Shown here in pieces: positions 8,074 to 17,006 of a stretch of DNA of 64,000 bases (its first letter is position 1; the number at the start of each line of letters is the position of its first letter). The DNA is from Tumebacillus_A lipolyticus. Its GTDB lineage: Bacteria; Bacillota; Bacilli; Tumebacillales; Tumebacillaceae. Under the pieces are notes generated by a model. It saw nothing but the letters and a program-made list of their open reading frames with translations, searched no databases and had not been told where the DNA came from. The stretch is from the NCBI RefSeq assembly GCF_042682745.1, contig NZ_JBHUIO010000005.1, positions 806,001-870,000 on the forward strand. The letters run 5' to 3'. Made by a program: the position numbers and the translations under genes.

Positions 8074-8802
8074 TTAGCGTTTTACGCGGTTTTTGTCGCG
8101 CAGGACGGTGATCACAAAGCGCGGCAACACGAGCTGTCGACGCCAGCGGCTCGGCTGTGAAAGCAGGCGGTACAGCCATTCGAGCCGCAGTCGCTGCCAG
8201 ACCTTCGGCGCCCGCTTGACCGTGCCGGCGAAGATGTCGATCACGCCGCCGATCCCGATCATCACCGCCGCGCCGAGCTCCGCTTTGTGGTCGCTGATAA
8301 ACAGCTCCTGCCTCGGCATGCCGAGGCCGACCAGCAAGAGCGACGGGCCGAACGATCTGATCTCCTCCACCACCTCGGCCGTCTGCTCCTCCTGGAAATA
8401 GCCGTCTCGACCGGCGATGCGCAGGTCGGGGTGCTTCTGCTGCAACCTTTCGAGCGCCAGGCGGTTGGAAGCGGGCGTCGCGCCCAGCAAAAAGACGCCG
8501 AGCCCGCTCTGCTCCGCGTGTGCGATCAGCGCTTCTGACAGCTCAGCGCCCGTGACGCGCTCGCGGAGCTTCGTTCCGTAATACTGCGAAGCCCAGACGG
8601 CGCCGATGCCGTCCGGGGTCACGATGTCAGCCTGATGCAACAGGCGCATCACCGTCTGATCCTCCTGAGCGATCATGATGATCTCCGGGTTGGCTGTGAT
8701 GATATGGTGGGGCGCCGCCCCTTCTGTCATCGCCCGCTTGAGACGATCGATCGTCTCAGCGAACGAACTCGTGGAAAAAGGCACACCTAATATGTTGACC
8801 AT
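8074..8802 (-). CDS. WecG/TagA/CpsF family glycosyltransferase
   Basis: 242 residues, standard for GT26. Signatures are ITANPEIIMIAQED near residue 38, VTPDGIGAVWASQYYG, FLLGATPASN and LLVGLGMPRQELFI. Family members add ManNAc (TagA) or ManNAcA (WecG) to lipid-linked GlcNAc, the second step of linkage-unit or polysaccharide assembly at the inner membrane face. The ATG at 8802 immediately follows the stop of the LCP gene (TAG then ATG), indicating translational coupling. With two LCP enzymes and csaB it probably makes or attaches the secondary wall polymer; the exact sugar cannot be told. Confidence 0.92.
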   Translation of the reverse strand: MVNILGVPFSTSSFAETIDRLKRAMTEGAAPHHIITANPEIIMIAQEDQTVMRLLHQADIVTPDGIGAVWASQYYGTKLRERVTGAELSEALIAHAEQSGLGVFLLGATPASNRLALERLQQKHPDLRIAGRDGYFQEEQTAEVVEEIRSFGPSLLLVGLGMPRQELFISDHKAELGAAVMIGIGGVIDIFAGTVKRAPKVWQRLRLEWLYRLLSQPSRWRRQLVLPRFVITVLRDKNRVKR

Positions 8803-9918
8803 CTATGCATTCCCTCGCCTCAATTGTTCCAAGACAGCTTGGACTCGCCTGCGCTCCGCATCGCTGACAAAAAAGTACCACAGCTTATCTCGCTGTGCGA
8901 TGCGGTTGACGCCTTCGATCTTCAGCGTCTTGATCTGCTCCGGTTGGTTGTAGGCATAGGACATGATCAGCCGCACCCATTCGCGCGGCGGAACGTCTGT
9001 CTGCACATGTTCGCCGACGATTTCCGCCAAGCGAAACATGCGCGCCCAATTGTCCGGTTTGCCGCCTTGTTGAATCATAGCACGAATCACCTGCTGTTGT
9101 CTGCGCATCCGTCCGGTGTCAGCTTCGCTGTCGCTGCGAAAGCGGGCGTAGTCGAGGGCGAGCTTTCCGGTCGACAGCTGCTGTCCTTTGCGCAGATGAA
9201 TCGAGGTCCCATCCGCCGCATCCTCGTAGTCCATCGACTTCTCCGCCTGCAAGTTCAGGCCGCCGATCTCATCGATCACCTTGCGAAACCCTTCAAAGTC
9301 GACGATCATCGTGTGGTCGATCGGCACGCGCAAAAAATCTTGCACGGTGCGCCTCAGCAGCGGAAGCCCGCCATAGCTCATCGCGTGGTTGATCTTCGTG
9401 TACCCGTGTCCGGCGACCTGCACATACGTGTCTCGCGGGATCGACATCAGGTGCACATCGCCGCCGAGCTCCGGCACGGTGGCGAGCAGGATCGTATCGG
9501 CGCGCGCCCGCTCCCCTTTGTGGCGAGAGTCGACGCCGAGCAACAGGAAGGTCTCCACCCGCTTCGACAGCACGGTCTGGCGCGCAGCGCCCGAGCGATG
9601 CGACGGGGCGGGCAGGAGCGACGCTTGCATCTGCCGCTCCGGCTGTAGCTCCGGCTGCTTCGCGCTCGTCCCGCGCCGCTCGTCCGCCGCTTCCGATGCG
9701 CCTTTTTTCAGAGGGGCAGGAGCCTCGCGACCGCCTGCCGCTCCGTCCGGCTGCTCCCCCGCGCCATCTGCGCGGTACGGCGAAGCGCTCGGCTCGTATA
9801 TTTGTTCCGCCACCCGGTAAAGCTTGTAAAATCCGCCGAGCGAAGCAGCAAACAGGATGCATAGCAGGACCCAGCTGGCTACCCAAAGTCGTTTTCGATT
9901 CGGACTCATCCTGTTCAT
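8803..9918 (-). CDS. LytR-CpsA-Psr (LCP) family protein with disordered linker
   Basis: 371 residues. One membrane segment (WVASWVLLCILFAASLGGFY) is followed by a roughly 90-residue hydrophilic, Ala/Glu/Gly-rich linker and then the LCP domain: FLLLGVDSR, RADTILLATVPE, LMSIPRDTYVQV, KINHAMSYGG, DYARFRSDSEADTGRMRRQQ. The frame opens at 10023, but ATG 9918 has AAGGGG upstream and begins the basic-plus-membrane N-terminus; ATG 9909 is a close alternative. The stop directly abuts the wecG/tagA start. Likely role: transfer of a lipid-linked polymer to peptidoglycan. It is divergent from csaB. Confidence 0.9.
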   Translation of the reverse strand: MNRMSPNRKRLWVASWVLLCILFAASLGGFYKLYRVAEQIYEPSASPYRADGAGEQPDGAAGGREAPAPLKKGASEAADERRGTSAKQPELQPERQMQASLLPAPSHRSGAARQTVLSKRVETFLLLGVDSRHKGERARADTILLATVPELGGDVHLMSIPRDTYVQVAGHGYTKINHAMSYGGLPLLRRTVQDFLRVPIDHTMIVDFEGFRKVIDEIGGLNLQAEKSMDYEDAADGTSIHLRKGQQLSTGKLALDYARFRSDSEADTGRMRRQQQVIRAMIQQGGKPDNWARMFRLAEIVGEHVQTDVPPREWVRLIMSYAYNQPEQIKTLKIEGVNRIAQRDKLWYFFVSDAERRRVQAVLEQLRRGNA

Positions 9919-10033
9919 TCTGCCACTGCCCCTTTGCCTTGTCGTCCCCCCTAGTATGCAAACCTCGCCACCCGCATACCCAAGCAGGTTTTTCCACCGG
10001 CCGCGCAGGCGACCGCAAGCCAAGAGGTTACCC

Positions 10034-10062
10034 TTTCCAACAGGGTGGCAAGCTGATATACT
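10034..10062 (+). promoter_or_regulatory. Candidate sigma-A promoter for csaB
   Basis: TTTCCA, a 17-base spacer, then TATACT, about 70 bases before the csaB start. The -10 is good and the -35 weak. Confidence 0.5.
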
Positions 10063-10130
10063 AGTTCTGTATTTTCAGGCGTGTTCAGCATTGATGCAGG
10101 CGCCCGAATCAGGTAAGGAAGTGACAAGCT

Positions 10131-11267
10131 ATGCCTCGCATTCTGGTATCTGGCTACTACGGATTTGACAATCTAGGCGACGACACCGTCCTGTACGGCA
10201 TCATGTCGAGCATCCGCAAAAGACAACCTGATGCGGAGATCATCGTTCTTTCCAACCAGCCTGACCGCACAGAAGCACTTTTCGGCATTAAAGCGGTAAA
10301 TCGCTGGAATTTTGCGGTGATCATCCGCGAACTGCTGAAGTGTGACATGCTGGTCATGGGCGGCGGCAGTCTGTTGCAGGACGTGACAGGCGGACGCAGC
10401 ATCTTCTACTATCTAGGCATCTGCAAGCTGGCGCAGTTCATCGGCAAGCCGATCGTCTTTTACGGACAAGGCATCGGACCGATCACCAAGCCGTTTTCTG
10501 AAAACTTGATTCGCCGCGTGGTCAACCAAGTCAACCTGATCACCGTGCGTGATGAAAAATCCCGTCAGGACCTTTTGCAATACGGCGTGACCAAGCCGGA
10601 GATCTACGTGACGGCAGACCCGGCGTTCGCCATCGACCCGGAGATGTTTTCAAAAGACGCCGGGGCGAAGCTGCTCAAGGAGTTTGGCGTGAAGACTCGC
10701 TATCTGGGCGGGTTTAAAAAAGTGGCGGGCATCGCGATCCGCAACTGGCCTTCCAACGAGACCTACTATCGGGTGCTGGCCGAAAACGCAGATGCGCTCG
10801 TGCGGGATGGGTGGCAGGTGGTGTTCATCCCGATGCAATACCCGGGCGACGTGGGCGCGTCACAGCGCGTGCTGTCCCACATGAAGGAGCGAGCGGTGCT
10901 GCTCAACCGCCAGTTCTCGTTCCGCGACATCGCCAACATCATCGCCAACACCGACCTGATCATCGGGATGCGCTTGCACTCGTTGATCTTGGCCGCTCAC
11001 TGTGGCGTTCCGTTCGTCTCGCTCTCCTACGATCCGAAGATCGATCGCTTCGTGCAGCGGGTCGGATACGACTATGAGATCGATTCGGTGGTCAGCGTGA
11101 CCTATGACAGCTTGCGCGCCCGCATCCTCGACTGCATCGAGAACCTGGAGCACTACCAGGTGATGATGCGCCCGCATGTCGAAGCGTTGCGCCAAGAGGC
11201 GGAGACCAGCGGAGAGCTGGCCGTCGGGCTGCTCGGCAAGCGAAAAAACCAGCCGCAACGCGCATGA
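10131..11267 (+). CDS. csaB: Polysaccharide pyruvyl transferase CsaB
   Basis: 378 residues. It starts SGYYGFDNLGDDTVLYGI, the family signature, and contains MGGGSLLQDVTGGRSIFYY, FYGQGIGPI, VTADPAFAI and a C-terminal IGMRLHSLILAAHCGVPFVSLSYDPKI. CsaB adds ketal pyruvate to the secondary cell-wall polymer that SLH domains bind, so it is needed to anchor S-layer proteins. Three SLH proteins are encoded further along this window. ATG at 10131 follows AAGGAAGTG. It is monocistronic, with a terminator overlapping its last codons. Confidence 0.95.
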   Translation: MPRILVSGYYGFDNLGDDTVLYGIMSSIRKRQPDAEIIVLSNQPDRTEALFGIKAVNRWNFAVIIRELLKCDMLVMGGGSLLQDVTGGRSIFYYLGICKLAQFIGKPIVFYGQGIGPITKPFSENLIRRVVNQVNLITVRDEKSRQDLLQYGVTKPEIYVTADPAFAIDPEMFSKDAGAKLLKEFGVKTRYLGGFKKVAGIAIRNWPSNETYYRVLAENADALVRDGWQVVFIPMQYPGDVGASQRVLSHMKERAVLLNRQFSFRDIANIIANTDLIIGMRLHSLILAAHCGVPFVSLSYDPKIDRFVQRVGYDYEIDSVVSVTYDSLRARILDCIENLEHYQVMMRPHVEALRQEAETSGELAVGLLGKRKNQPQRA

Positions 11268-11289
11268 GCGCAGCTGCAGGCTGGTTTTT
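11244..11289. terminator. Bidirectional terminator at csaB 3' end
   Basis: AAAAACCAGCC (11244-11254) pairs with GGCTGGTTTTT (11279-11289). The left arm lies inside the csaB coding end. A/T arms on both sides suit both csaB (plus) and the convergent metallopeptidase gene (minus). Confidence 0.85.
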
Positions 11290-11303
11290 TATTGCCATCT
11301 GAT

Positions 11304-12899
11304 CTAGCGAATCGTCTTCACGCTGACCACTTCGATGCCGAGCATGCGGTTGTCCTCCAGAAAATGGCTATCCGCGTCCAGATCGGTCTTCCACATGCCG
11401 AGGAGCGAATACTCGCCAAACGCGTCGAGCAGCGTGACCCCCCCGTAGACCACCACCATATCCTCCTCCTGCACCGGAATGTTCGGTTCAAACGTCAGAA
11501 AGACGACCTCTTCCATCGGATACTCCTCTGGGATGGTCTCCTCGATCTTAACCCCTTCGATTCGACCATCTTTGAAGATGCGCAGCGTATGCTCCCCCGC
11601 TGACAGGCGGAATTTCGACCACCCTTTCGCATCTTGTCCGAGCAGCGCGAAGGTGCCCGCATGCTCGCCCGTCACGCGCAGGGTGAGCTCGACGCCTTGG
11701 TTCTGCAGGTTGAGCTCCTTCTGCAGCGCACCGGAGAAGCGGTGCTCAAACTCGCTCAGCGACAGGGCGAACGCCTGCTCGAAGAGCTGCGCCCGATCAC
11801 CGCCCTGCTTGGCGCGATTCAGGTAGGCGATCAGCTTGTCCTTCCCAAACTGTCCGATCAGCGATCGAACGGCGAGATAGTCCTGGTATTCCAGATTGTA
11901 CGGTGCATCGTTGAGCGCTTCGAACTTGGCGTTGTTATCGAGGATCAGCGGCACGTAATCCCCTTCTGCCATCGCTCCCAACACCTCAGCCCGACACTGG
12001 CCGTCCATGCTGCTGCGCAACACGCTCGGCGCGCCCTGATACCCGATGTCCAGCCCGATCTGCCACGCCATCCCCTCGTTGATCCAGTTGGGGATCGGCA
12101 TCCGATGTTGGCTGAACGCGGAATGCACCAGCTCATGGGTGATCGTGCTCACCCGCTCTCTCGCCGAGGACAGCTTGTAGAGCGGCAAGGCGATCCGATT
12201 GCCATAGGACAGACCGTTCGACCAGTCGACCAGTTGGTCCGCCTCCCACCCTGTCGCGTTCATCTTCTCCAAGATCGTCTTGCGGTAGCCCTCATCGCTG
12301 TTGCTCAGATAGATCCAGACGGGCAATTCAAACGAGACGCCCGTGTTCTGCGCCACGTGCTGCATGATGCCGAGGCGGTCGATCTCCGCCTTCAGCGCCG
12401 AGACCTGACCTTCGCGCAAGGCCGAGTCGCTGCCGATCACGCGGACGGTCGGCGCTCCCTGCGTTTTGATCGTCACCTTGCCTTGACCGTCCCATTTGAC
12501 ATCATTGCCAAACGACTCACCGACAAAGCGCGCCGGAACCATCGTCCGCCCGCCGATCAGCTGTGCGGGCGCGCCGAGCGCGACCGTTCGTGACCCGACT
12601 GTCGCCACTTCCTTGCCGATCGTCAGCCGCACGACGACTCCATCCTTTTTGCCTACCGCCGTCTGCGTCGCCGCTTCCCACGTTACATCTGCGCCGACGC
12701 TCTCAAAGATCGTCCGCATCGGCACGAGGACAGTTCCGCCTTTGTTGAGCGGCTGCACATCGAACGGCAGCTTCTCCCCATCCACATAGACATCAGGCCG
12801 CTCATTCGTGCCCGCCTGTGCCGTCCCATCGCCCATAATGATAAGAAAAGTCAGATAGATCAGTGTAAAAAATCCAATCTTCTTCCAAATATTCGACAT
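11304..12899 (-). CDS. Secreted peptidase-MA-like metallopeptidase with copper amine oxidase N-like domain
   Basis: 531 residues from ATG 12899. A signal peptide (FFTLIYLTFLIIMGDGTAQA) is followed by a copper-amine-oxidase N-terminal-like domain (PMRTIFESVGADVTWEAATQ, GRTMVPARFVGESFGNDVKW), a common stalk in Firmicute surface proteins. A gluzincin domain then has the zinc motif HELVH and the downstream NEGMA glutamate. The C-terminal about 110 residues look beta-rich. It is therefore an extracellular zinc peptidase of the peptidase-MA type; substrate unknown. The open frame extends far upstream (to 13319), but that part overlaps the flippase-like gene in another frame and has no sense. Confidence 0.8.
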   Translation of the reverse strand: MSNIWKKIGFFTLIYLTFLIIMGDGTAQAGTNERPDVYVDGEKLPFDVQPLNKGGTVLVPMRTIFESVGADVTWEAATQTAVGKKDGVVVRLTIGKEVATVGSRTVALGAPAQLIGGRTMVPARFVGESFGNDVKWDGQGKVTIKTQGAPTVRVIGSDSALREGQVSALKAEIDRLGIMQHVAQNTGVSFELPVWIYLSNSDEGYRKTILEKMNATGWEADQLVDWSNGLSYGNRIALPLYKLSSARERVSTITHELVHSAFSQHRMPIPNWINEGMAWQIGLDIGYQGAPSVLRSSMDGQCRAEVLGAMAEGDYVPLILDNNAKFEALNDAPYNLEYQDYLAVRSLIGQFGKDKLIAYLNRAKQGGDRAQLFEQAFALSLSEFEHRFSGALQKELNLQNQGVELTLRVTGEHAGTFALLGQDAKGWSKFRLSAGEHTLRIFKDGRIEGVKIEETIPEEYPMEEVVFLTFEPNIPVQEEDMVVVYGGVTLLDAFGEYSLLGMWKTDLDADSHFLEDNRMLGIEVVSVKTIR

Positions 12900-12991
12900 C
12901 TTTCCACTCTCCCTCTCTACCATCCTACCTGCTCTCGATGGAAAAATGCAAGAGTCTGGGGGAAGAGAGAGCCTCAGGATGTGGCCGTGCA

Positions 12992-13020
12992 TAAAAAAAG
13001 AGCCTGTCCAGCAGGCTCTT
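12992..13020 (-). terminator. Terminator of the arabinose operon
   Basis: Stem AGAGCCTG/CAGGCTCT (12999-13006 with 13012-13019); the minus strand continues with seven T. It ends the 18.4-13.0 kb operon just past the flippase-like gene. Confidence 0.88.
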
Positions 13021-13024
13021 TCGC

Positions 13025-13963
13025 TCAGGGCATATACGTTTTGCGCTTGAGAAAGAAAATGAAAATGCCGATCAATACGCCGAGCCAGAGGGTGACGAGG
13101 CGGATCAGCAGGGTGATCGAAACGGCAGTCCCTTTGGCCAGCCCGAAGTAGAGGAACATCCCGGTCATGCTGCCTTCGGCGATGCCGAGCCCGCCGGGCA
13201 ACATCGACAATGCGCCCGCCACCGTGCCCAGCGAGAAGATAAACACGACGTGCAAAAGCGACAGATCGAGGCCGAGGTTGACGATCAGCACATACAGCGA
13301 GATGCACTCCATAAACCAAGCGATCACCGACAGCAGGGTTGCGAACGAGAGCGCCTTAAAGCGGAGCAGTTCATACGTGCTCTCATAAAGCGTCAACAGG
13401 CTGTCTTTGCGCTTCTGGAAAAAGGAGATCTTCGCCAGCCGATCGATCAGCCAGAGCGAGATCGACCGCGACTGCAGGATCACCGTGATCGCCAGCAGCC
13501 CGGCGAGCACGATCAAAAAGGCGAGCGTGCCATAGGCGAACAGCGAGACGCCGGCACCGACCAAGCAGAGCATCGCGAACAGATCGGTCAGACGATCGGC
13601 AAAGACGGCGGGGGCGGAGCGCGCCATCTCGACACCCGCCCTGTTTTTCAACAGGTACGATTTTAACAGCTCGCCCACCTTGCCCGGCGTGATCGACATC
13701 GACAGCCCGATAAAATGGATGTTGAGCGAGTCTTTCCAAGGCACTTCGATCTTCAGCACCTTCAGAAAGTATTGCCATTTCAAAAAGCGCACAAAATAGG
13801 AAGCGAGCGTTGTCGCGATGGCGAGCAGATAGGTCGGCACTGAGATCGAGAAGATCACATCCTTGACCTCGCGCACGTCACCCCAGAAGAAGAACAGGAC
13901 GGAGACCACCACTCCGATCATCAGGCCGGTGATGATTCTTGACGTGAGCTTGTTCGCGTTCAT
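13025..13963 (-). CDS. Flippase-like integral membrane protein (LPG synthase TM / YbhN / AglD family)
   Basis: 312 residues with eight or more hydrophobic segments. The conserved signature FIGLSMSITPGKVGELLKSYLLKNR near residue 85 and MLPGGLGIAEGSMTGMFLYFG near 235 place it in the UPF0104 / lysylphosphatidylglycerol-synthase membrane-region family. The catalytic synthase domain is absent, so it is not MprF. Members are often encoded with lipid-linked sugar genes and are proposed to move polyprenyl-phosphate sugars across the membrane. As the last gene of the DprE-type operon it may flip polyprenyl-phosphoryl arabinose; this is inference. ATG at 13963 has GGGGAG upstream. Confidence 0.85.
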   Translation of the reverse strand: MNANKLTSRIITGLMIGVVVSVLFFFWGDVREVKDVIFSISVPTYLLAIATTLASYFVRFLKWQYFLKVLKIEVPWKDSLNIHFIGLSMSITPGKVGELLKSYLLKNRAGVEMARSAPAVFADRLTDLFAMLCLVGAGVSLFAYGTLAFLIVLAGLLAITVILQSRSISLWLIDRLAKISFFQKRKDSLLTLYESTYELLRFKALSFATLLSVIAWFMECISLYVLIVNLGLDLSLLHVVFIFSLGTVAGALSMLPGGLGIAEGSMTGMFLYFGLAKGTAVSITLLIRLVTLWLGVLIGIFIFFLKRKTYMP

Positions 13964-13979
13964 CGATCAATCTCCCCGC

Positions 13980-14717
13980 CTATAAGTTCAAGCGCTTGAA
14001 GATGCGCTCCGGGACCGCTTTGATGATCATCATGATGTAGCGCCAGAAAAACGGAGTGTACGCCACATCGGCCCGCTTTTTGATCCGCTTGTAGATCGTC
14101 CGCGCCACATCCTCCGGCTTGGCGACCAGAAACATGCCCTCTTGGCCGTAGGTCATCTTCGTATCGACAAAGCCAGGCTTCACCGTCAGCACGCTGACGT
14201 TCGACTTGCTCAGGCGGTTGCGCAGGCCCTGCACGTACAGCGACAGGCCGCCTTTTGCCGAGCCGTACATGAAGTTGCTCTGGCGGCCGCGATCCCCGGC
14301 GACGGAGGACAGCACGCAGAGAAAGCCTTCTTTGCGCGCCTCAAAATAGTTGGCAGCCAGATTTAAGACCGAGACGGCGGAGAGGAAGTTGGTCTCGATC
14401 ACCAAGCGCGCCTCCTGAAACTCGTTTTCGGCCAGCTTCTGATCGCCGAGATAGCCATAGGCGAGCACCACCCCGTCGATCTCCCCCACCGCTTCGACGC
14501 ATCCGGCAAAAAAGTCGGCATGGCCCTCATAGTCGAGCGCGTCAAACGGGTGAACGGTCGCCCGCACCTCGTGGCGGATCGAAATATCCTGCGCGATGCG
14601 CTTCAGCTCCTCCAGATCGCGCCCGGCGAGCAATAGGTTGTGCTGCTGCTCAGCAAACTGATAGGCGAGCGCCTTGGCGATGCCAGACGTCGCCCCCAAG
14701 ATCAGTACGTTTTTCAT
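13980..14717 (-). CDS. Short-chain dehydrogenase, DprE2-like 2-ketoreductase
   Basis: 245 residues. An N-terminal Rossmann motif LILGATSGIAKALA, the NNAG-equivalent VLAYGYLGD, catalytic Ser in VLSSVAGDRG, YxxxK in YGSAKGG and the C-terminal PFFWRYIMMIIKAVPERIFKRLNL tail, which resembles mycobacterial DprE2. DprE2 reduces the 2-keto intermediate made by DprE1 to give decaprenylphosphoryl-D-arabinose. ATG at 14717 lies 6 bases after GGAGGGG and 2 bases after the DprE1 stop (TGACGATG), so the pair is translationally coupled. The GTG at 14723 is an alternative start. Confidence 0.85.
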   Translation of the reverse strand: MKNVLILGATSGIAKALAYQFAEQQHNLLLAGRDLEELKRIAQDISIRHEVRATVHPFDALDYEGHADFFAGCVEAVGEIDGVVLAYGYLGDQKLAENEFQEARLVIETNFLSAVSVLNLAANYFEARKEGFLCVLSSVAGDRGRQSNFMYGSAKGGLSLYVQGLRNRLSKSNVSVLTVKPGFVDTKMTYGQEGMFLVAKPEDVARTIYKRIKKRADVAYTPFFWRYIMMIIKAVPERIFKRLNL

Positions 14718-14719
14718 CG

Positions 14720-16078
14720 TCACCCCTCCACAATTTGGAGTCTCCTCGCTTGCGAAGAGGAAAACCGATTGTTCGGATCGACAGTCGCCTTGATCTCCTG
14801 AAATCGAGGTAATGTCGGGTACATCTGCGCGAACACGTCTGGTGCCGCCTCCGAATCTTTCGCCAGATAGACACGCCCGCCATGCGCAAGCACCAGTTGG
14901 TCGAGCTCGCGCAAAAACGGAAACAACCCCGCATCATGAATCGGGATGTCCAGCGCCAGCGTGTACCCTTTGAAGGGAAAGGAGAGCAGACCGCCATTTT
15001 GCGGTCCAGAGCTTTTGAGCACCGCGAGGAACGAGGAGCGCCCCGAGCGGCTCAGCCGCTCCAACATCTGGGTCAGCCCCCGGTAGCTCGTCTCCGGCGG
15101 GAAGACCGCTTGGTATTGCACAAATCCGCGTTTGCCATAGGCGCGGTTCCAGTTGTGAATCCGATCGAGCGGGTAGAAGAACGAGTCGTAATCGACGATC
15201 TTGCCCCGCTCGTCCTTGTAAGAGTTGTAGTAGGTGAAGTTGAACGCCTTGATCGACGCTTTGTTCAGCGCGAACGAGGGGAAGTTGAACGGCACGTTCA
15301 GCTTCTTCTTCCGCTTGATCCGCAGCGGATCGCCCTTTTTCACCTTCGAGCGCGGCGCATGGTTGCCGAGCATCAGCACCGATCGACCCAGCGAGCTTCC
15401 CGAGGCGAGGCAGTCGATCCAAGCGACCGAATATTGATAATCTTCGTTCGTCCGGGCGAACAGTTCAAACGCGTGTTCCAGGTTGCGCGCCTTGAGGTAA
15501 TCCACCTCGATGTAGGCAGACTCGACGGGGATCAGCCGAAAGCGGGCGGTCAGGATGATCCCGGTCAGCCCGATCCCGCCGACCGTCGCGTGGAACAGGT
15601 CAGCATGCTCCTCGCGGGAACAGCGAACGATCTCACCGGAGGCGAGCAACAGCGTAAAGTCGAGCACATGCTCCGAAAAACAGCCGTCCACATGATGGTT
15701 CTTGCCGTGCACGTCGTTGGCGATCGCGCCGCCGACGGTGACATACTTGGTGCCGGGCGTCACCGGCAGGAACCAACCCCGGTGCAGAAAATGGTCGATG
15801 ATCTCCTCAAACGACACGCCCGCCTCACATTCCAAAACGCCCGTCTGTTCATCAAAATGCAAAAAGCGCGCAAACTGCGTGTGCAACAGTACGCCTGCGC
15901 GCAGGTTGAGGGCCGTGTCGCCATAGGAGCGACCCAAGCCGCGCGAGATGTAGCTCGGCTGTGCACCGCTCTCGATCAGCTTGGCGATCTCCTGCACCTT
16001 GTCCGGCCGGTAGAGGTTGCAGACCTCCACCGGATAGTTGCCCCATCCGGCGATGGTGCTTTCCTTCTGCTTGATCAT
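14720..16078 (-). CDS. FAD-dependent oxidoreductase, DprE1-like 2'-epimerase subunit
   Basis: 452 residues. The FAD_binding_4 domain carries SRGLGRSYGDTALN, TPGTKYVTVGGAIANDVHGKNHH and ATVGGIGLTGII; the C-terminal part has FFYPLDRIHNWNRAYGKRGF and GGRVYLAKDSEAAPDVF. These match mycobacterial DprE1 closely by eye, including the FAD-linked His motif HGKNHH and the catalytic Lys in AKDS (about residue 407). DprE1 oxidises polyprenylphosphoryl-ribose at C2'. The position of mycobacterial Cys387, the benzothiazinone target, is Ala here (about residue 375, in TLALDIPI). ATG 16078 follows GTGGGGGAC; GTG 16093 is the alternative. The UbiA gene stop lies 18 bases upstream. Confidence 0.9.
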   Translation of the reverse strand: MIKQKESTIAGWGNYPVEVCNLYRPDKVQEIAKLIESGAQPSYISRGLGRSYGDTALNLRAGVLLHTQFARFLHFDEQTGVLECEAGVSFEEIIDHFLHRGWFLPVTPGTKYVTVGGAIANDVHGKNHHVDGCFSEHVLDFTLLLASGEIVRCSREEHADLFHATVGGIGLTGIILTARFRLIPVESAYIEVDYLKARNLEHAFELFARTNEDYQYSVAWIDCLASGSSLGRSVLMLGNHAPRSKVKKGDPLRIKRKKKLNVPFNFPSFALNKASIKAFNFTYYNSYKDERGKIVDYDSFFYPLDRIHNWNRAYGKRGFVQYQAVFPPETSYRGLTQMLERLSRSGRSSFLAVLKSSGPQNGGLLSFPFKGYTLALDIPIHDAGLFPFLRELDQLVLAHGGRVYLAKDSEAAPDVFAQMYPTLPRFQEIKATVDPNNRFSSSQARRLQIVEG

Positions 16079-16096
16079 AATCTTGTCCCCCACGAA

Positions 16097-16990
16097 TTAC
16101 TTAAAGTACTTCAAGATGATGACGACAGCCAGCCCGTAGAGCAGCACAGTGACCAGCAAGTGCTTGTCCTGGAAGATGTCGCGCTCCGGCTTGCCGCCCT
16201 TCTGCTCCATGAAGATCAGGTACAGATAGCGGAAGATCCCATAGATGACCAGCGGGATCGTCCACATCAGATGGATCGTTCGACCGGAGGTGAACGTGAA
16301 CAACGCATAGCTCATGATCGTCGCCGTCACCACGATCGAGTTCAGCTGATTGAGCAGCTCAGGCGAGTAGCTGTCCAGCACTTTGCGATGCGACCCTTTG
16401 TTCTGCTCCAACAGATACAGCTCATGTCGACGCTTGGAGATCGCCAAGAACAGGGCGAGCAGCATCGTGCAGAGCAAAAACCACGGCGTAAACGGCACGT
16501 CGATCACCAGCGCACCGCCGATCGCCCGCAGGACAAACCCGGAGGCGATGATCATCACGTCGATGATCACCACATGCTTGAGCTTGAACGAATAGGCGAC
16601 GTTGATCACAAAATAGACGAACAGCAGCACGCCGAACAGCCACTCCAAGTACAGCGCCCAAACGATCGACACCACCAAGAGCACCGCGCCGAACGACAGC
16701 GCCAAATAGGGTGAGAGCGCACCGGAGGCCATCGGGCGATGGCGCTTCTCCGGGTGCTGGCGATCCGCCTCGCGATCGACAAAATCATTGAGGATGTAGA
16801 CACATCCTGAGACGAAGCAAAACAGGAAGAATCCGATCACCGAACGAAGCAGCAGATCGACATTCGCCACTTGAAACGAAAAGATCAGTGCAGCAAAGAC
16901 CAGCAAATTTTTCGTCCACTGCTTCGGACGAAGCTGTTGGAACAGCAATATCAACACGTTCGAGTCGGCTCGAACTGCCTCTTGCTTCAA
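16097..16990 (-). CDS. UbiA-family polyprenyl-phosphate phosphoribosyltransferase-like protein
   Basis: 297 residues, about nine membrane segments. The N-terminal LLFQQLRPKQWTKNLLVFAAL and the Asp-rich motif NDFVDREADRQHPEKRHRP match the UbiA subgroup of decaprenyl-phosphate phosphoribosyltransferase (mycobacterial Rv3806c), which joins PRPP to polyprenyl phosphate. A second acidic motif region lies near YSFKLKHVVIIDVMIIASGFVLRAIGG. It starts at TTG 16990, with GGAGGTG 7 bases upstream. Immediate neighbours are DprE1- and DprE2-like genes, which fixes the pathway better than the family alone. A menaquinone-type prenyltransferase is less likely. Confidence 0.88.
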   Translation of the reverse strand: MKQEAVRADSNVLILLFQQLRPKQWTKNLLVFAALIFSFQVANVDLLLRSVIGFFLFCFVSGCVYILNDFVDREADRQHPEKRHRPMASGALSPYLALSFGAVLLVVSIVWALYLEWLFGVLLFVYFVINVAYSFKLKHVVIIDVMIIASGFVLRAIGGALVIDVPFTPWFLLCTMLLALFLAISKRRHELYLLEQNKGSHRKVLDSYSPELLNQLNSIVVTATIMSYALFTFTSGRTIHLMWTIPLVIYGIFRYLYLIFMEQKGGKPERDIFQDKHLLVTVLLYGLAVVIILKYFK

Positions 16991-17006
16991 AACGACACCT
17001 CCAAGA

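Noticed and set aside
14882..16714. 610-codon plus-strand open frame antisense to the DprE1/UbiA-like genes
   Set aside because: Arg/Gln/Asp-rich product typical of an antisense frame in GC-rich genes; both minus-strand genes have clear family motifs.
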